Assembly: GCF_022763245.1 (NCBI RefSeq)
Contig: NZ_JALEGV010000036.1
Span: 30,393 to 94,392 of the forward strand
DNA: 64,000 bases
Direction: 5' to 3'
From: Oricola sp.
GTDB lineage: Bacteria > Pseudomonadota > Alphaproteobacteria > Rhizobiales > Rhizobiaceae
The translations under genes were made by a program, and so were the position numbers. Below, one piece after another: positions 53,035 to 61,271 of the stretch. A model generated the notes under the pieces. That model worked only from the letters and a program-made list of their open reading frames with translations, was not told the origin of the DNA and made no database searches. Position 1 is the first letter of the stretch; each line of letters opens with the position of its first letter.

Positions 53035-53948
53035 TCGTTGCGACCTTCCGGGGAGGTGATGTCGCGCAGCCCGTCGCCCATCAAATTGGCGCCGATGACG
53101 AGCAGAAACAGGCAGACGCCAGGCAGGATGACGAGCCAGGGGCGATAGAACATCGCCTGCTTGCCCTCGGCGATCATCAGGCCCCAGGACGGGGTCGGCG
53201 GCTGGATGCCGACGCCGAGGAAGGAGAGGCTGGATTCCGCGAGGATGGCGATGCCCAGTTCGAAGGTGAAGATCACGATGATCGACGAGAAAAGGTTCGG
53301 CAGGATCTCATGCCAGATGATCTGGCGCGGATTTGCGCCGGAGGCGGCGGCCGCTGCGACGAAATCGAGGTTGCGGATGCGCTGCGTCGCGGACCGCGTG
53401 ACCACGAGGTAATAGGTCCAGTGCAGGACGCCGACGATGCCGATCACGACCCAGATCGAAGGGCCGATGATGAAAACGAGCGCCATGGCGAGCAACAGGC
53501 CGGGCAGGGCGAGCTGGGCGGTCAGTAGGAAGCTGATGCCGTGATCGACCCAACCGCCGAAATAGCCGGCCAGAACGCCGAGCGTGACCCCGATGAGAAG
53601 GCCGATGGTCGCGGCCCCAATGCCGATCGTGATCGAGACGCGGGTGCCGTAGATCAGCCGGCTCAGGTAATCGCGCCCATTCTGGTCGGTGCCGAAGATG
53701 TGGTCCCATGTTCCGCCGTCGACCCAGGCCGGAGGCAGCATGCGGGTCGAAAGCGACTGGGCGAACGGATCGTGCGGCGCGAGCAGCGGCGCGAAGATCG
53801 CGACAAGGGCGATCAGCGCGATCAGTCCGGCGCCGATCAGGAACCCGGTATGGCCGAACATGCGGCGGCGAAAGACTTGGCCGGGCGTCAGCGTTGCCGT
53901 CTCGTCTGCGGCGTCCGCCGCGGCGAATGTTGCGTCGATGTCGGTCAT
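53031..53948 (-). CDS. Dipeptide-type ABC transporter permease (DppC family)
   Basis: 305 residues. A cytoplasmic N-terminus of about 35 residues is followed by the first membrane segment and the DppC N-terminal region (HDPFAQSLSTRMLPPA, HIFGTDQNGRDYLSRLIYGTRVS near 78-122). The EAA loop ASGANPRQIIWHEILPN lies near residue 210. ATG at 53948 overlaps DppB by 4 nt. Confidence 0.92.
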   Translation of the reverse strand: MTDIDATFAAADAADETATLTPGQVFRRRMFGHTGFLIGAGLIALIALVAIFAPLLAPHDPFAQSLSTRMLPPAWVDGGTWDHIFGTDQNGRDYLSRLIYGTRVSITIGIGAATIGLLIGVTLGVLAGYFGGWVDHGISFLLTAQLALPGLLLAMALVFIIGPSIWVVIGIVGVLHWTYYLVVTRSATQRIRNLDFVAAAAASGANPRQIIWHEILPNLFSSIIVIFTFELGIAILAESSLSFLGVGIQPPTPSWGLMIAEGKQAMFYRPWLVILPGVCLFLLVIGANLMGDGLRDITSPEGRNE

Positions 53949-54862
53949 CCGATGCGAATCCTCGGATCGAGCGCCGCATTGAGGATGTCGGCGAGGAGGT
54001 TCATGGCGACGAAGACGATGGCGAAGACGAAGATCAGCATCTGCACGGTCGGGATGTCCGCGCCGAGGATCGATTCGAGCGCCAGTCGCCCGAGCCCGTT
54101 GATCGCGAAGATGCTTTCCGTGATGACGGAACCGCCGAATTTCTGCCCCAACTGAACCGCCAGGACCGAGATGACCGGCAGCAGCGCATTGCGCAGCGCG
54201 TGCCGACGCAGAAGCGGCCAGCCGCGGAACCCCTTGGCGCGCGCGGTGCGGATGTAGTCCGCTCCCATCACCTCGATCAGGCCGGTCCGCGTCAGCCGCA
54301 TCACCGCCGGCACGGAGGAGGCGCCGAGCACGAAGGCCGGAAGCACGAAGTGTCGCCAAGTGTCGTCGCCGGAAACGGGGAAGATGGGAAACGTCACCGC
54401 AAAAAGGATGATCACGATCAGCCCGAGCCAGAAATTCGGCACGGCTTGCGCCGAGACGGCAACCCCGAGCGCGAAACGGTCGATCCAGCTGTTGGGGTTG
54501 AGCGCGGCAAGGGCGCCCAGGGGAATGGCGATCAGGATGGTCACTGCCAGGGCCGAGAGCGCCAGCGTGATGGTCTCGTCGGCCCGGTCCGCGACCAGCG
54601 TCGCCACGGGCTTGTGCCAGTAATAGCTCTCGCCGAAATCGCCGGTCATGACGCCGCCGAGCCAGTCGGCGTAGCGCACGGGCAGGGGGCGATCGAGACC
54701 GTAGCGAGCGCGGATCGATTCGACGACCTCAGGCGGGGCGTCCTCTCCAGCGATGGCCTGGGCCGGGTCAGTCGCGACATTCAGGAGAAAGAACGCGGCC
54801 AGTGAGACGGTGAAGGCGACGAGCAGGGCCAGGAGCCCGCGTAGAGCGATATATCTGAGCAT
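53945..54862 (-). CDS. Dipeptide-type ABC transporter permease (DppB family)
   Basis: 305 residues, six membrane segments. RYGLDRPLPVRYADWLGGVMTGDFGESY near 52-79 is typical of DppB, as is the loop ADYIRTARAKGFRGWPLLRRHALRNALLPVI near 197-227. It starts 51 bp after the binding-protein stop codon, with a hairpin in the gap. Confidence 0.93.
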   Translation of the reverse strand: MLRYIALRGLLALLVAFTVSLAAFFLLNVATDPAQAIAGEDAPPEVVESIRARYGLDRPLPVRYADWLGGVMTGDFGESYYWHKPVATLVADRADETITLALSALAVTILIAIPLGALAALNPNSWIDRFALGVAVSAQAVPNFWLGLIVIILFAVTFPIFPVSGDDTWRHFVLPAFVLGASSVPAVMRLTRTGLIEVMGADYIRTARAKGFRGWPLLRRHALRNALLPVISVLAVQLGQKFGGSVITESIFAINGLGRLALESILGADIPTVQMLIFVFAIVFVAMNLLADILNAALDPRIRIG

Positions 54863-54881
54863 GAGCCAATCCTGCCCGAAG

Positions 54882-54905
54882 GGCGGCGGGAAGTCTCCCG
54901 CCGCC
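54882..54905 (-). terminator. GC-rich hairpin between binding-protein and DppB-type permease genes
   Basis: GGCGGCGGGA and its complement form a perfect 10-bp stem around a 4-nt loop (AGTC in plus orientation), 8 bp after the binding-protein stop. No T-run follows. Most likely stabilises the upstream part of the transcript. Confidence 0.55.
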
Positions 54906-54913
54906 GTGCCGGA

Positions 54914-56440
54914 TCACTTCCAGTGGGCGTTCTGCAGCCGCGGCAGGCCGTCCGGATCGAGCGGGAAATCCAGATCGGGCGAGACGAGGTAGTTCGCGGA
55001 GTAGGAAAACAGCGGCGCCCAATAGGCCTGGTCCGCGATATGGCCGAGCGCTTCGGAATAGAGCGCCTTGCGTTCCGCGGGATCGTTGGTTTGCTCCGCG
55101 GCGAGAACAGTCTTCTCCAGTTCCGCGTCACCCGACAGGTTGCGGTCGGAGTCGGAGAAGTGGATGCGTGCGATCGCCGCGGTATCCGCCGTGCCGCCGG
55201 AGCCCCAGGTTCCGAAATAGGCCGGAATCTCGCGTTGCGCGCGCGCCTGGTTCAGGCTCTGGAGCTTCACGTAGCGCAGATTGACATCAATGCCGACCGC
55301 TTTGAGGTCGGATGCGATCGCCTCCGAGGCCGCCTTGTCGCGATACGCCCAGAGTTCCAGCGGGAAGCCGTTCTCGTAGCCTGCTTCTGCCAGCAGCGCG
55401 CGGGCCTTGTCGGGATCGTAGGGGTAGGCGGTGACCGACTGGTCGCAGCCGAACTGAGCCGGGTGGCAGGCCGTGTGGATCGCCTCCGCCGAGCCGCCGA
55501 TCAGGAACTTGGCCATTTCCGGCGTGTTGAGCGCATGGTTGATCGCGCGGCGGACGAGGACATTGGTCAGCGGCCCGTCCTCGTCGGTGTAGCCGGCGGC
55601 GTCGAGCACCAGGAAGCCGACGCGCAGGTCGGGGCCGCTCAGATGTTCGGCCATCGGGGTCGCGCCGAGGCTTTCCGCGAGATCGAGCGGCACCTTGAAC
55701 ATCCAGTCCACGCCGCCGGACATCAACTCGGCCTGCTGCGTCCCGATATCGGGAAGGTTGCGCACGACGATCTTCGAGATTTCCGGCTTGTCGCCGAAAT
55801 ACCCGTCGTAGCGTTCCAGCACGAGTTCGGTGCCCGGCTCGAAGGAGACGACCTTGTAGGGGCCGGCGCCGATCAGGTCGCTTGCCATAGCGTCTCGGTC
55901 GATCTCGCCATTCGCGTCGTAGGACCCGGCCTTGCGCAGCATGATGCGTGCGCCCATGTCGCGCAGCACGAGCGGATAGACCGACTTGAGGTGGAAGCGC
56001 ACCGTGTTGGGGCCGGTGACCTCGGCATTGTCGAGCCAGCGTTCCACGACGCCATTGGCGTTGGATTCGCTGTCGGGGCTGTTGATCCAGTTGTAGGTGT
56101 AGGCGACGTCCTCGGCGGTCAGCTTGGAGCCGTCATGGAACGTGACGTCGTCGCGCAGGACGACGTCGAGCGTGGTGTCGTCAACGAATTCGTAGCTCTT
56201 GGCGACGCTCGGCTCGACTTCCGCGGTCTGCGGATTGATGTTGAACAGCGTCGCGTCGGTCAACTGCGCGAGGATGATGTATTCGCGCTTGGTGGTGTAG
56301 TTGTAGTCGAGGTTGAGAATTTCCTCGGCCATGGCGACGCGAAGCGTGTCATCGCTCTTGCCCGCGAATGCAGGCGCGACGGATGTGGCCAGCGTAAGCA
56401 TGGTGGCTGCGCAAAGACTGCGCATACGAACTGTCAGCAT
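54914..56440 (-). CDS. Dipeptide/opine-type ABC transporter substrate-binding protein (family 5)
   Basis: 508 residues: Sec signal of about 26 residues (MLTVRMRSLCAATMLTLATSVAPAFA), then a family-5 binding protein (LRVAMAEEILNLDYNYTTKREYI, LRDDVTFHDGSKLTAEDVAYTYNWI near 98, GAGPYKVVSFEPGTELVLERYDGYFG near 184). ATG at 56440 follows GGAGGAAACC. The longer frame to 56668 has no signal peptide at its start. Family-5 proteins bind peptides, opines, glutathione or nickel; the downstream lyase suggests an amino-acid-derived ligand. Confidence 0.92.
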   Translation of the reverse strand: MLTVRMRSLCAATMLTLATSVAPAFAGKSDDTLRVAMAEEILNLDYNYTTKREYIILAQLTDATLFNINPQTAEVEPSVAKSYEFVDDTTLDVVLRDDVTFHDGSKLTAEDVAYTYNWINSPDSESNANGVVERWLDNAEVTGPNTVRFHLKSVYPLVLRDMGARIMLRKAGSYDANGEIDRDAMASDLIGAGPYKVVSFEPGTELVLERYDGYFGDKPEISKIVVRNLPDIGTQQAELMSGGVDWMFKVPLDLAESLGATPMAEHLSGPDLRVGFLVLDAAGYTDEDGPLTNVLVRRAINHALNTPEMAKFLIGGSAEAIHTACHPAQFGCDQSVTAYPYDPDKARALLAEAGYENGFPLELWAYRDKAASEAIASDLKAVGIDVNLRYVKLQSLNQARAQREIPAYFGTWGSGGTADTAAIARIHFSDSDRNLSGDAELEKTVLAAEQTNDPAERKALYSEALGHIADQAYWAPLFSYSANYLVSPDLDFPLDPDGLPRLQNAHWK

Positions 56441-56516
56441 GGTTTCCTCCCTGATAGCTTCGGGAAGTATGAAGCAGACTCGTTTGTTATGAAAATTGCA
56501 AAGATCGGGACATTGA

Positions 56517-56531
56517 TTGCGAATTGCGCAA
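56517..56531. promoter_or_regulatory. Inverted repeat TTGCG-N5-CGCAA upstream of the peptide ABC operon
   Basis: 5-bp perfect arms around AATTG lie 77 bp upstream of the binding-protein ATG. It differs from the GTTCGCA palindrome of the 20-46 kb regulon. It could be an operator for a local regulator such as the LysR protein; support is positional only. Confidence 0.3.
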
Positions 56532-56639
56532 GTTTGAGCCCGAACATCGCCGCCTCGCAGCTCCTGCGTCAGACCCGTCGGCGACGAGTGCGGGCAAGGC
56601 GGGGATCGGGAGCGGAAGCGTCTCGGAGCGGCGCAGTCG

Positions 56640-56794
56640 ACAACGGAGACTCGCTGATTGTAAGACATGCGGTGAAGGTGGAGACCAGCCTGACGGCGCC
56701 GTGCGCCGGATTGGTGGCGGAGGTCTTCTGCGCCGAGAACGAGACAGTCGAGGGAGGAACGGTGTTGTTGCGTTTCAAGGAATCCGGTTCATGA
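56640..56794 (+). pseudogene. Relict biotinyl domain, C-terminal end of an acyl-CoA carboxylase alpha subunit
   Basis: The frame reads NGDSLIVRHAVKVETSLTAP, then CAGLVAEVFCAENETVEGGTVLLRF. This follows the C-terminal half of the biotinyl domain of methylcrotonyl-CoA or propionyl-CoA carboxylase alpha subunits (GDxLLVLEAMKMETSLTAP ... AEGxTVEGG). The biotin Lys is kept but AMKM has become AVKV, and the preceding 550 or more residues are missing; no start codon or ribosome binding site precedes it. Its TGA overlaps the GST ATG by 4 nt (ATGA), showing that it was the end of an operon gene. Read by eye. Confidence 0.6.
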
Positions 56795-57465
56795 TCCGGC
56801 TGCATCATTGCCACCAGTCCCGCTCGATGCGCGTGTTGTGGCTGCTCAACGAACTCGGCGTCGATTTCGAAGTCGTCACTCATCCCTTCGACAAGACGCT
56901 GCGCAAGCCCGACTACTTGTCCCTGTCGCCGGCCGGGCGGGTCCCGGCGCTCGAGATCGACGGCATGACGATGTTCGAGAGCGGCGCGATGATGGAGTAT
57001 CTGTGCGAGCTCTATCCCGAAGCCGGTCTTGGCCGATTGCCGGGAGATGCCGAGCGTGCGGAATGGCTGACCTGGCTGCATTTCGCCGAAACCGTCAGCC
57101 AGCACACGGCCGCGCTGACCCAACAGCATGTCGCCCTCTATGACGACACGATGCGGTCGCCGATCGTCATGAAGCTGGAGGCGGCACGTCTGAAGAAGTG
57201 CTGCGCGGCCATCGAGGCGCGACTGTCCGAGCCTGGTGGAAAGCGCGACTATCTTCTGTCGTCTGCGTTCTCGGCCGTCGACATCGCCGTCGGACAGGCC
57301 GTCTACATGGCGTCCTATTACGTTTCGCTCGAGGAATTTCCTGCGTTGGAGGCGTGGTACAAACGCATCTCGGCGCGCGACGGCTTCCAGGCGTCGTTGC
57401 CGGGTGAGGGCGAAGCGGGACTTTTCGATCGCGATTTCTATCCTCCCTGGGAAATCCCCGCGTGA
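56791..57465 (+). CDS. Glutathione S-transferase family protein
   Basis: 224 residues: an N-terminal thioredoxin-like domain (SRSMRVLWLLNELGVDFEVV near 10-29, GRVPALEIDG near 50, MFESGAMMEYLCELYP near 62-77 with the Glu-Ser of the glutathione site) and a helical C-terminal domain. It overlaps the relict biotinyl frame by 4 nt and the HMG-CoA lyase-type gene by 4 nt. GSTs of this type sometimes occur in leucine/isovalerate clusters; the job is not known. Confidence 0.83.
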   Translation: MIRLHHCHQSRSMRVLWLLNELGVDFEVVTHPFDKTLRKPDYLSLSPAGRVPALEIDGMTMFESGAMMEYLCELYPEAGLGRLPGDAERAEWLTWLHFAETVSQHTAALTQQHVALYDDTMRSPIVMKLEAARLKKCCAAIEARLSEPGGKRDYLLSSAFSAVDIAVGQAVYMASYYVSLEEFPALEAWYKRISARDGFQASLPGEGEAGLFDRDFYPPWEIPA

Positions 57466-58352
57466 GCCGGGCTGTCCGCATCTACGAGGTTGGCCCGCGC
57501 GACGGGTTGCAAAACGAGAAAGCGGTCATTCCGACCGGCAAGAAGATCGCGCTCATCGATCTCTTGTCGGATGCCGGGTTCGCAAAGATCGAGGCGACCA
57601 GCTTCGTGTCGCCGAAATGGGTGCCTCAACTGGCCGACGCCGAGGCGGTTCTCGCCGGCATCAAGCGCAAGCCGGGTGTGACCTATGCCGCGCTGACTCC
57701 CAATCTGAAGGGCTTCGAACGTGCGCGCGCCGCGCGGGTGGACGAGGTCGCGATCTTCGCCGCCGCATCGGAAACGTTTAGCCGCAGGAACACCAATTGC
57801 TCCATCGCGGAGAGCTTCGAGCGCTTCGCCCCGATTATGGATGCGGCCGCTGCTGCCGGCATTCCGGTCAGGGGCTATGTCTCCTGCGTGGTCGCATGCC
57901 CCTATGAGGGCGACATCGCGCCCGCCGCCGTGTGCGACGTTGCCGCGCGGCTGATGGAGATGGGCTGCTATGAAGTCTCGCTCGGAGACACCATCGGCAA
58001 GGGCACGCCCACGACCATCGCCGCCATGCTCGAGGTCGTGCTGGGCTCGGTCCCGGCGGAGAGGCTCGCCGGTCACTATCACGACACCGACAACCGGGCG
58101 CTCGACAATGTGCGCGCCAGTCTGGATCTCGGCTTGAGAACATTCGACAGCGCTGTCGGCGGTCTCGGCGGTTGCCCCTATGCGCCGGGCGCCAAGGGCA
58201 ACGTCTCCACCACTGCGCTCGCCCGGATGCTGGCGATGGAGGGGTGGGAAACCGGCATCGACATGGACAGACTGGCGGCCGCGGAAGCCTATCTTGCAAG
58301 CGAGATCGCAACCGGGGCGGCGCCGAGCGGAGACCAGCGCGATGCAATATGA
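57462..58352 (+). CDS. Hydroxymethylglutaryl-CoA lyase-type enzyme
   Basis: 296 residues. GPRDGLQNE at residues 11-19, metal ligands in HYHDTDNRALDN near 207, and the HMG-CoA lyase signature GGLGGCPYAPGAKGNVST near 240 with the active-site Cys. It cleaves HMG-CoA, or a homologue, to acetyl-CoA and acetoacetate, the last step of leucine degradation. GTG at 57462 overlaps the GST stop (GTGA). Its 3' end overlaps the hydratase gene by 11 nt. Confidence 0.88.
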   Translation: MSRAVRIYEVGPRDGLQNEKAVIPTGKKIALIDLLSDAGFAKIEATSFVSPKWVPQLADAEAVLAGIKRKPGVTYAALTPNLKGFERARAARVDEVAIFAAASETFSRRNTNCSIAESFERFAPIMDAAAAAGIPVRGYVSCVVACPYEGDIAPAAVCDVAARLMEMGCYEVSLGDTIGKGTPTTIAAMLEVVLGSVPAERLAGHYHDTDNRALDNVRASLDLGLRTFDSAVGGLGGCPYAPGAKGNVSTTALARMLAMEGWETGIDMDRLAAAEAYLASEIATGAAPSGDQRDAI

Positions 58353-59130
58353 AACGATTGCGGTCGCGACGGACCCGCGCGGCATTGCCAGGGTCACGCT
58401 CAACCGGCCGGACAAGCACAATGCGATGAATGCCCGCATGATCGCGGAGCTCACATCGGCGGCAGAGGCGCTGCGCGGCGACGCGGATGTCCGTGTGGTC
58501 GTGCTCGCAGGCGAGGGCAGATCTTTCTGCGCCGGTGGTGACCTGGGCTGGATGCGCGAGCAGGCCGAGAAGGACCGGGCGGGCAAGATGTCGGAGGCGC
58601 GTGCGCTGGCCGGCATGCTGGGAGCGTGGAACGCGTTGCCGAAGCCGGTGATCGGCCGCGTGCAGGGCGCTGCCTATGGCGGCGGCATCGGTCTGATCGC
58701 GGTCTGCGATATCGCGGTGGCCTCCGAAGGGGCCAAATTCGCGCTGACCGAAACGCGGCTTGGCCTCATTCCGGCGACGATCGGGCCCTTCGTTGTGCGC
58801 AAGCTGGGCGAAGCGTTCGCGCGGCAGGTCTTCTTCAACGGAAAGCCCTTCGGCCCGGATTTCGCTTTGCGCTCGGGCCTGATCGCCGGGACCGCGACGG
58901 ATGACATGCTGGACGGGGCTGTCGAGGCGGAGGTCGCGGCTTTCCTGCAATGCGCCCCGGGCGCAGTCGCCGACGCCAAGGCGCTCTGCCTCAGGCTCGG
59001 TGGACCGGATCCGCTGGACCAGGCGGAGATGACTGCCGGCGCTCTAGCCGATCGGTGGGAAACCGCCGAGGCCCAGGCCGGCATCGCCGCGTTTTTTGCG
59101 CGCGAAACGCCTCCCTGGCGGACCGAGTGA
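58342..59130 (+). CDS. Enoyl-CoA hydratase, methylglutaconyl-CoA hydratase-like (LiuC type)
   Basis: 262 residues of the crotonase family. VTLNRPDKHNAMNARMIAEL near 20-39, the oxyanion-hole segment GRSFCAGGDLGWM near 57-69, GGGIGLIAVCDIAVAS near 112, then TETRLGLIPATIGPFV near 133 with the catalytic Glu. KHNAMNARMI and AGGDLGWM are typical of LiuC/AUH-like proteins that hydrate 3-methylglutaconyl-CoA to HMG-CoA. That fits the neighbouring HMG-CoA lyase. ATG at 58342 lies inside the end of the lyase gene. Confidence 0.86.
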   Translation: MQYETIAVATDPRGIARVTLNRPDKHNAMNARMIAELTSAAEALRGDADVRVVVLAGEGRSFCAGGDLGWMREQAEKDRAGKMSEARALAGMLGAWNALPKPVIGRVQGAAYGGGIGLIAVCDIAVASEGAKFALTETRLGLIPATIGPFVVRKLGEAFARQVFFNGKPFGPDFALRSGLIAGTATDDMLDGAVEAEVAAFLQCAPGAVADAKALCLRLGGPDPLDQAEMTAGALADRWETAEAQAGIAAFFARETPPWRTE

Positions 59131-59132
59131 CG

Positions 59133-60623
59133 TCAGCGCCCGACGCTTTGATTGGGCAGCCAGGTCACGATATCGGGGAAGAAGATCAGCACGAGCAGGA
59201 CCGCCATTGCCGTCACGGCGAAGGGGGCGACGCCCTTGAAAACCGTCCCGAGAGCGATACGCCGGCCGAGATTGGCCTCCGGATCTGAAGCGATCCTGTG
59301 GACGATGAAGGTCAGGATTCCGAGCGGCGGTGTCAGCAGGCCGACCTCGGCCATCACCACCAGGAAGACGCCGAACCAGAGCGGGTCCACGCCCAGAGCC
59401 TTCAGCGGTGCGAGCAGGACCGGGATGGTGAGCAGCATCATCGCCAGCGTGTCCATGAACATGCCGAGCACGAGATAGACCAGGATCAGGATTAGCAGAA
59501 GCTCGACCCGGCCGAGGCCGAGTTCGACGATGGTCTCCGCCAGGACGTTTGGCACCTGGCTGAGCGCCATGGCCCGGGTCAGAACCACGACACCGAGAAT
59601 CAGGAGGAACACGGACGCAGTCCCGGTCAGGGTGCCGATGATCGACTCGCGCACCATCGTCGTCACGGAGCGCCAGGAACCGGTCGTTCGCAGAAGGTGC
59701 ACCGAGCCGAAAACGAAGGCTGCCAGCATGCCGAACACGCCGGCTTCGGTCGCGGTGAAGATGCCGGCGAACAGCCCGCCGACCACGACGATGACCACGA
59801 TCATGATCGGGATGCTCGCGACGAGCGAGTCCCTGCGCATGCGCCATGTGACCATGCTCATGTCGACGCGCGGCGCGAGGGATGGATTGAGCGTGGCGCG
59901 GGCGACGATCATGATCGCGAAGGAGAAGGCAAGGATCAGCCCGGGAATGACGCCGGCGAGCAACTGGTGCCCGACCGGCACCGATGCGGCGCCGGCATAG
60001 ACGACGAGCAGAAGGCTCGGCGGAATGATCTGCCCCAGCGTTCCGGCCGCCGCTACGCTGCCCACGGCCAATTGCGGGCTGTAGCCGGACTTCAGCATCT
60101 CGGGAATGGAGACACGGCCGAGTGCATAGGTGATGCCGATCGTGCTTCCGCTGCTGGCCGCCAGCGCCGCGCCTGCGAAGTTGGTCGCCACCGCCAGGCC
60201 GCCGGGAAGCCAGCCGAGCCATCGGCGCGCGGTCTCGAAGGCCGTGGCGGTCAGGCCGGACTTCCACAGGATCATGCCCATCAGGATGAACATCGGAATG
60301 ACGCTGTAGGACCAGGATGCCGAGGCGTCGAACCCCACGGATTTCATCGTCGAGGTCACCACGCGCATCCCGCTCAGCGAGTACAGACCGAGCAGCGCCG
60401 CGCCCAGCATGGCGACGCCGACGGGAATGCCCATCAAGAGCAGCACGATGCTGAGCACGATCACCAGCGCGCCGATCGCCTGCTTGGGCAGGTCCGCGAA
60501 AAGCATGGCGGCCGCGGCGCCGAACGCCACCAGAAGGGCGATGGTGAAAACGATGCGGGCGACGCGGTGTCCGCCGTTTGCGGCGGGTGCCGGCATGTCG
60601 TCGGAGGGGGGCAGAGTGTTCAT
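59133..60623 (-). CDS. TRAP transporter large permease (DctM family), system 2
   Basis: 496 residues, longer than system 1 because of an N-terminal extension with an additional membrane segment (about 22-60). LAASSGSTIGITYALGRVSIPEMLKSGY near 155, LGQIIPPSLLLVVYAG near 197, TATEAGVFG near 290 and MAEVGLLTPPLGILTFI near 430 are family marks. It overlaps the DctQ gene by 4 nt. Converges on the hydratase gene with a 2-bp gap. Confidence 0.92.
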   Translation of the reverse strand: MNTLPPSDDMPAPAANGGHRVARIVFTIALLVAFGAAAAMLFADLPKQAIGALVIVLSIVLLLMGIPVGVAMLGAALLGLYSLSGMRVVTSTMKSVGFDASASWSYSVIPMFILMGMILWKSGLTATAFETARRWLGWLPGGLAVATNFAGAALAASSGSTIGITYALGRVSIPEMLKSGYSPQLAVGSVAAAGTLGQIIPPSLLLVVYAGAASVPVGHQLLAGVIPGLILAFSFAIMIVARATLNPSLAPRVDMSMVTWRMRRDSLVASIPIMIVVIVVVGGLFAGIFTATEAGVFGMLAAFVFGSVHLLRTTGSWRSVTTMVRESIIGTLTGTASVFLLILGVVVLTRAMALSQVPNVLAETIVELGLGRVELLLILILVYLVLGMFMDTLAMMLLTIPVLLAPLKALGVDPLWFGVFLVVMAEVGLLTPPLGILTFIVHRIASDPEANLGRRIALGTVFKGVAPFAVTAMAVLLVLIFFPDIVTWLPNQSVGR

Positions 60624-61195
60624 CCCAGGTCAGCGTCCGAGTCGTATTCCTCGGTCTGCGGCAGGTGGCCGGCGAAATGGCGAAACGTGGTCGCCGCGAA
60701 TTGGAGCGCGAGAAGGCCGAGGCCGGCGACCGCGAAGAACTTGAAAGGCCAGATTGCGATCGGCGGCGTCGCCGCGGTGGTCTCCTGGATGCGCGCGCTG
60801 CGCGCTGCGTCGACCCAGGTGTACCAGGTCAGCGCGACGAGGAGGCCGGTGGCGAGAAGGCTGAACGAACCCTCGACGATGCGGCGCATGCCCACCGGCA
60901 GCGTGTCGAGCAGGATGGTGACCTTGATGTGCTCCTGCTTCTGCTCGGTAAAGGCATAGGCAAGGAGCGTGAGCATCGGCATCCACCAATAGGCCGTCAT
61001 CTCCAGGGTCCCGGTAAAGGGCTTGTTGAAGAAGGCCCGGCCCGTCACGTCGATGAAGACGCTTGCGGCCAGCAGGATCGCGGCGGCAGCGGCGCCATAG
61101 GCGAAGATGGCGCTCAGGCGATCGACGATACGGATGATGACGGGCAGTCTGCGGCCTTGCGCGGCTTCGCCGCCATCGCGGTCAAATTCTGACAT
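60620..61195 (-). CDS. TRAP transporter small permease (DctQ family), system 2
   Basis: 191 residues, four membrane segments (from about residue 28). VTGRAFFNKPFTGTLEMTAYWWMPMLTLLAYAF near 48-80 and EHIKVTILLDTLP near 86 match DctQ. ATG at 61195 is chosen because it gives a short polar N-terminus; the in-frame extension to 61267 crosses a hairpin. It starts 76 bp after the binding-protein stop. Confidence 0.88.
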   Translation of the reverse strand: MSEFDRDGGEAAQGRRLPVIIRIVDRLSAIFAYGAAAAAILLAASVFIDVTGRAFFNKPFTGTLEMTAYWWMPMLTLLAYAFTEQKQEHIKVTILLDTLPVGMRRIVEGSFSLLATGLLVALTWYTWVDAARSARIQETTAATPPIAIWPFKFFAVAGLGLLALQFAATTFRHFAGHLPQTEEYDSDADLG

Positions 61196-61236
61196 CGGGT
61201 CCAATGTCCTCGCGCGAGACGATGCGGTTGGCATGG

Positions 61237-61265
61237 GCTCCCGGCCGGCAGGTGCGGCCGGGAGC
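61237..61265 (-). terminator. GC-rich hairpin between dctP and dctQ of TRAP system 2
   Basis: GCTCCCGGCCG and its complement form an 11-bp perfect stem with a 7-nt loop, 6 bp after the dctP stop. No T-run follows on the minus strand. It probably supports higher expression of the binding protein than of the permeases. Confidence 0.55.
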
Positions 61266-61271
61266 AATGCG

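Noticed and set aside
54923..56794. 623-codon plus-strand frame over the peptide-binding protein gene
   Set aside because: Most of it is a shadow of the minus-strand binding-protein gene. Only its last 50 or so codons carry real similarity, and that part is reported separately as a biotinyl relict.
56640..56794. Functional stand-alone biotin carrier protein
   Set aside because: There is no start codon with a ribosome binding site, the first half of the domain is missing and the AMKM motif is changed.
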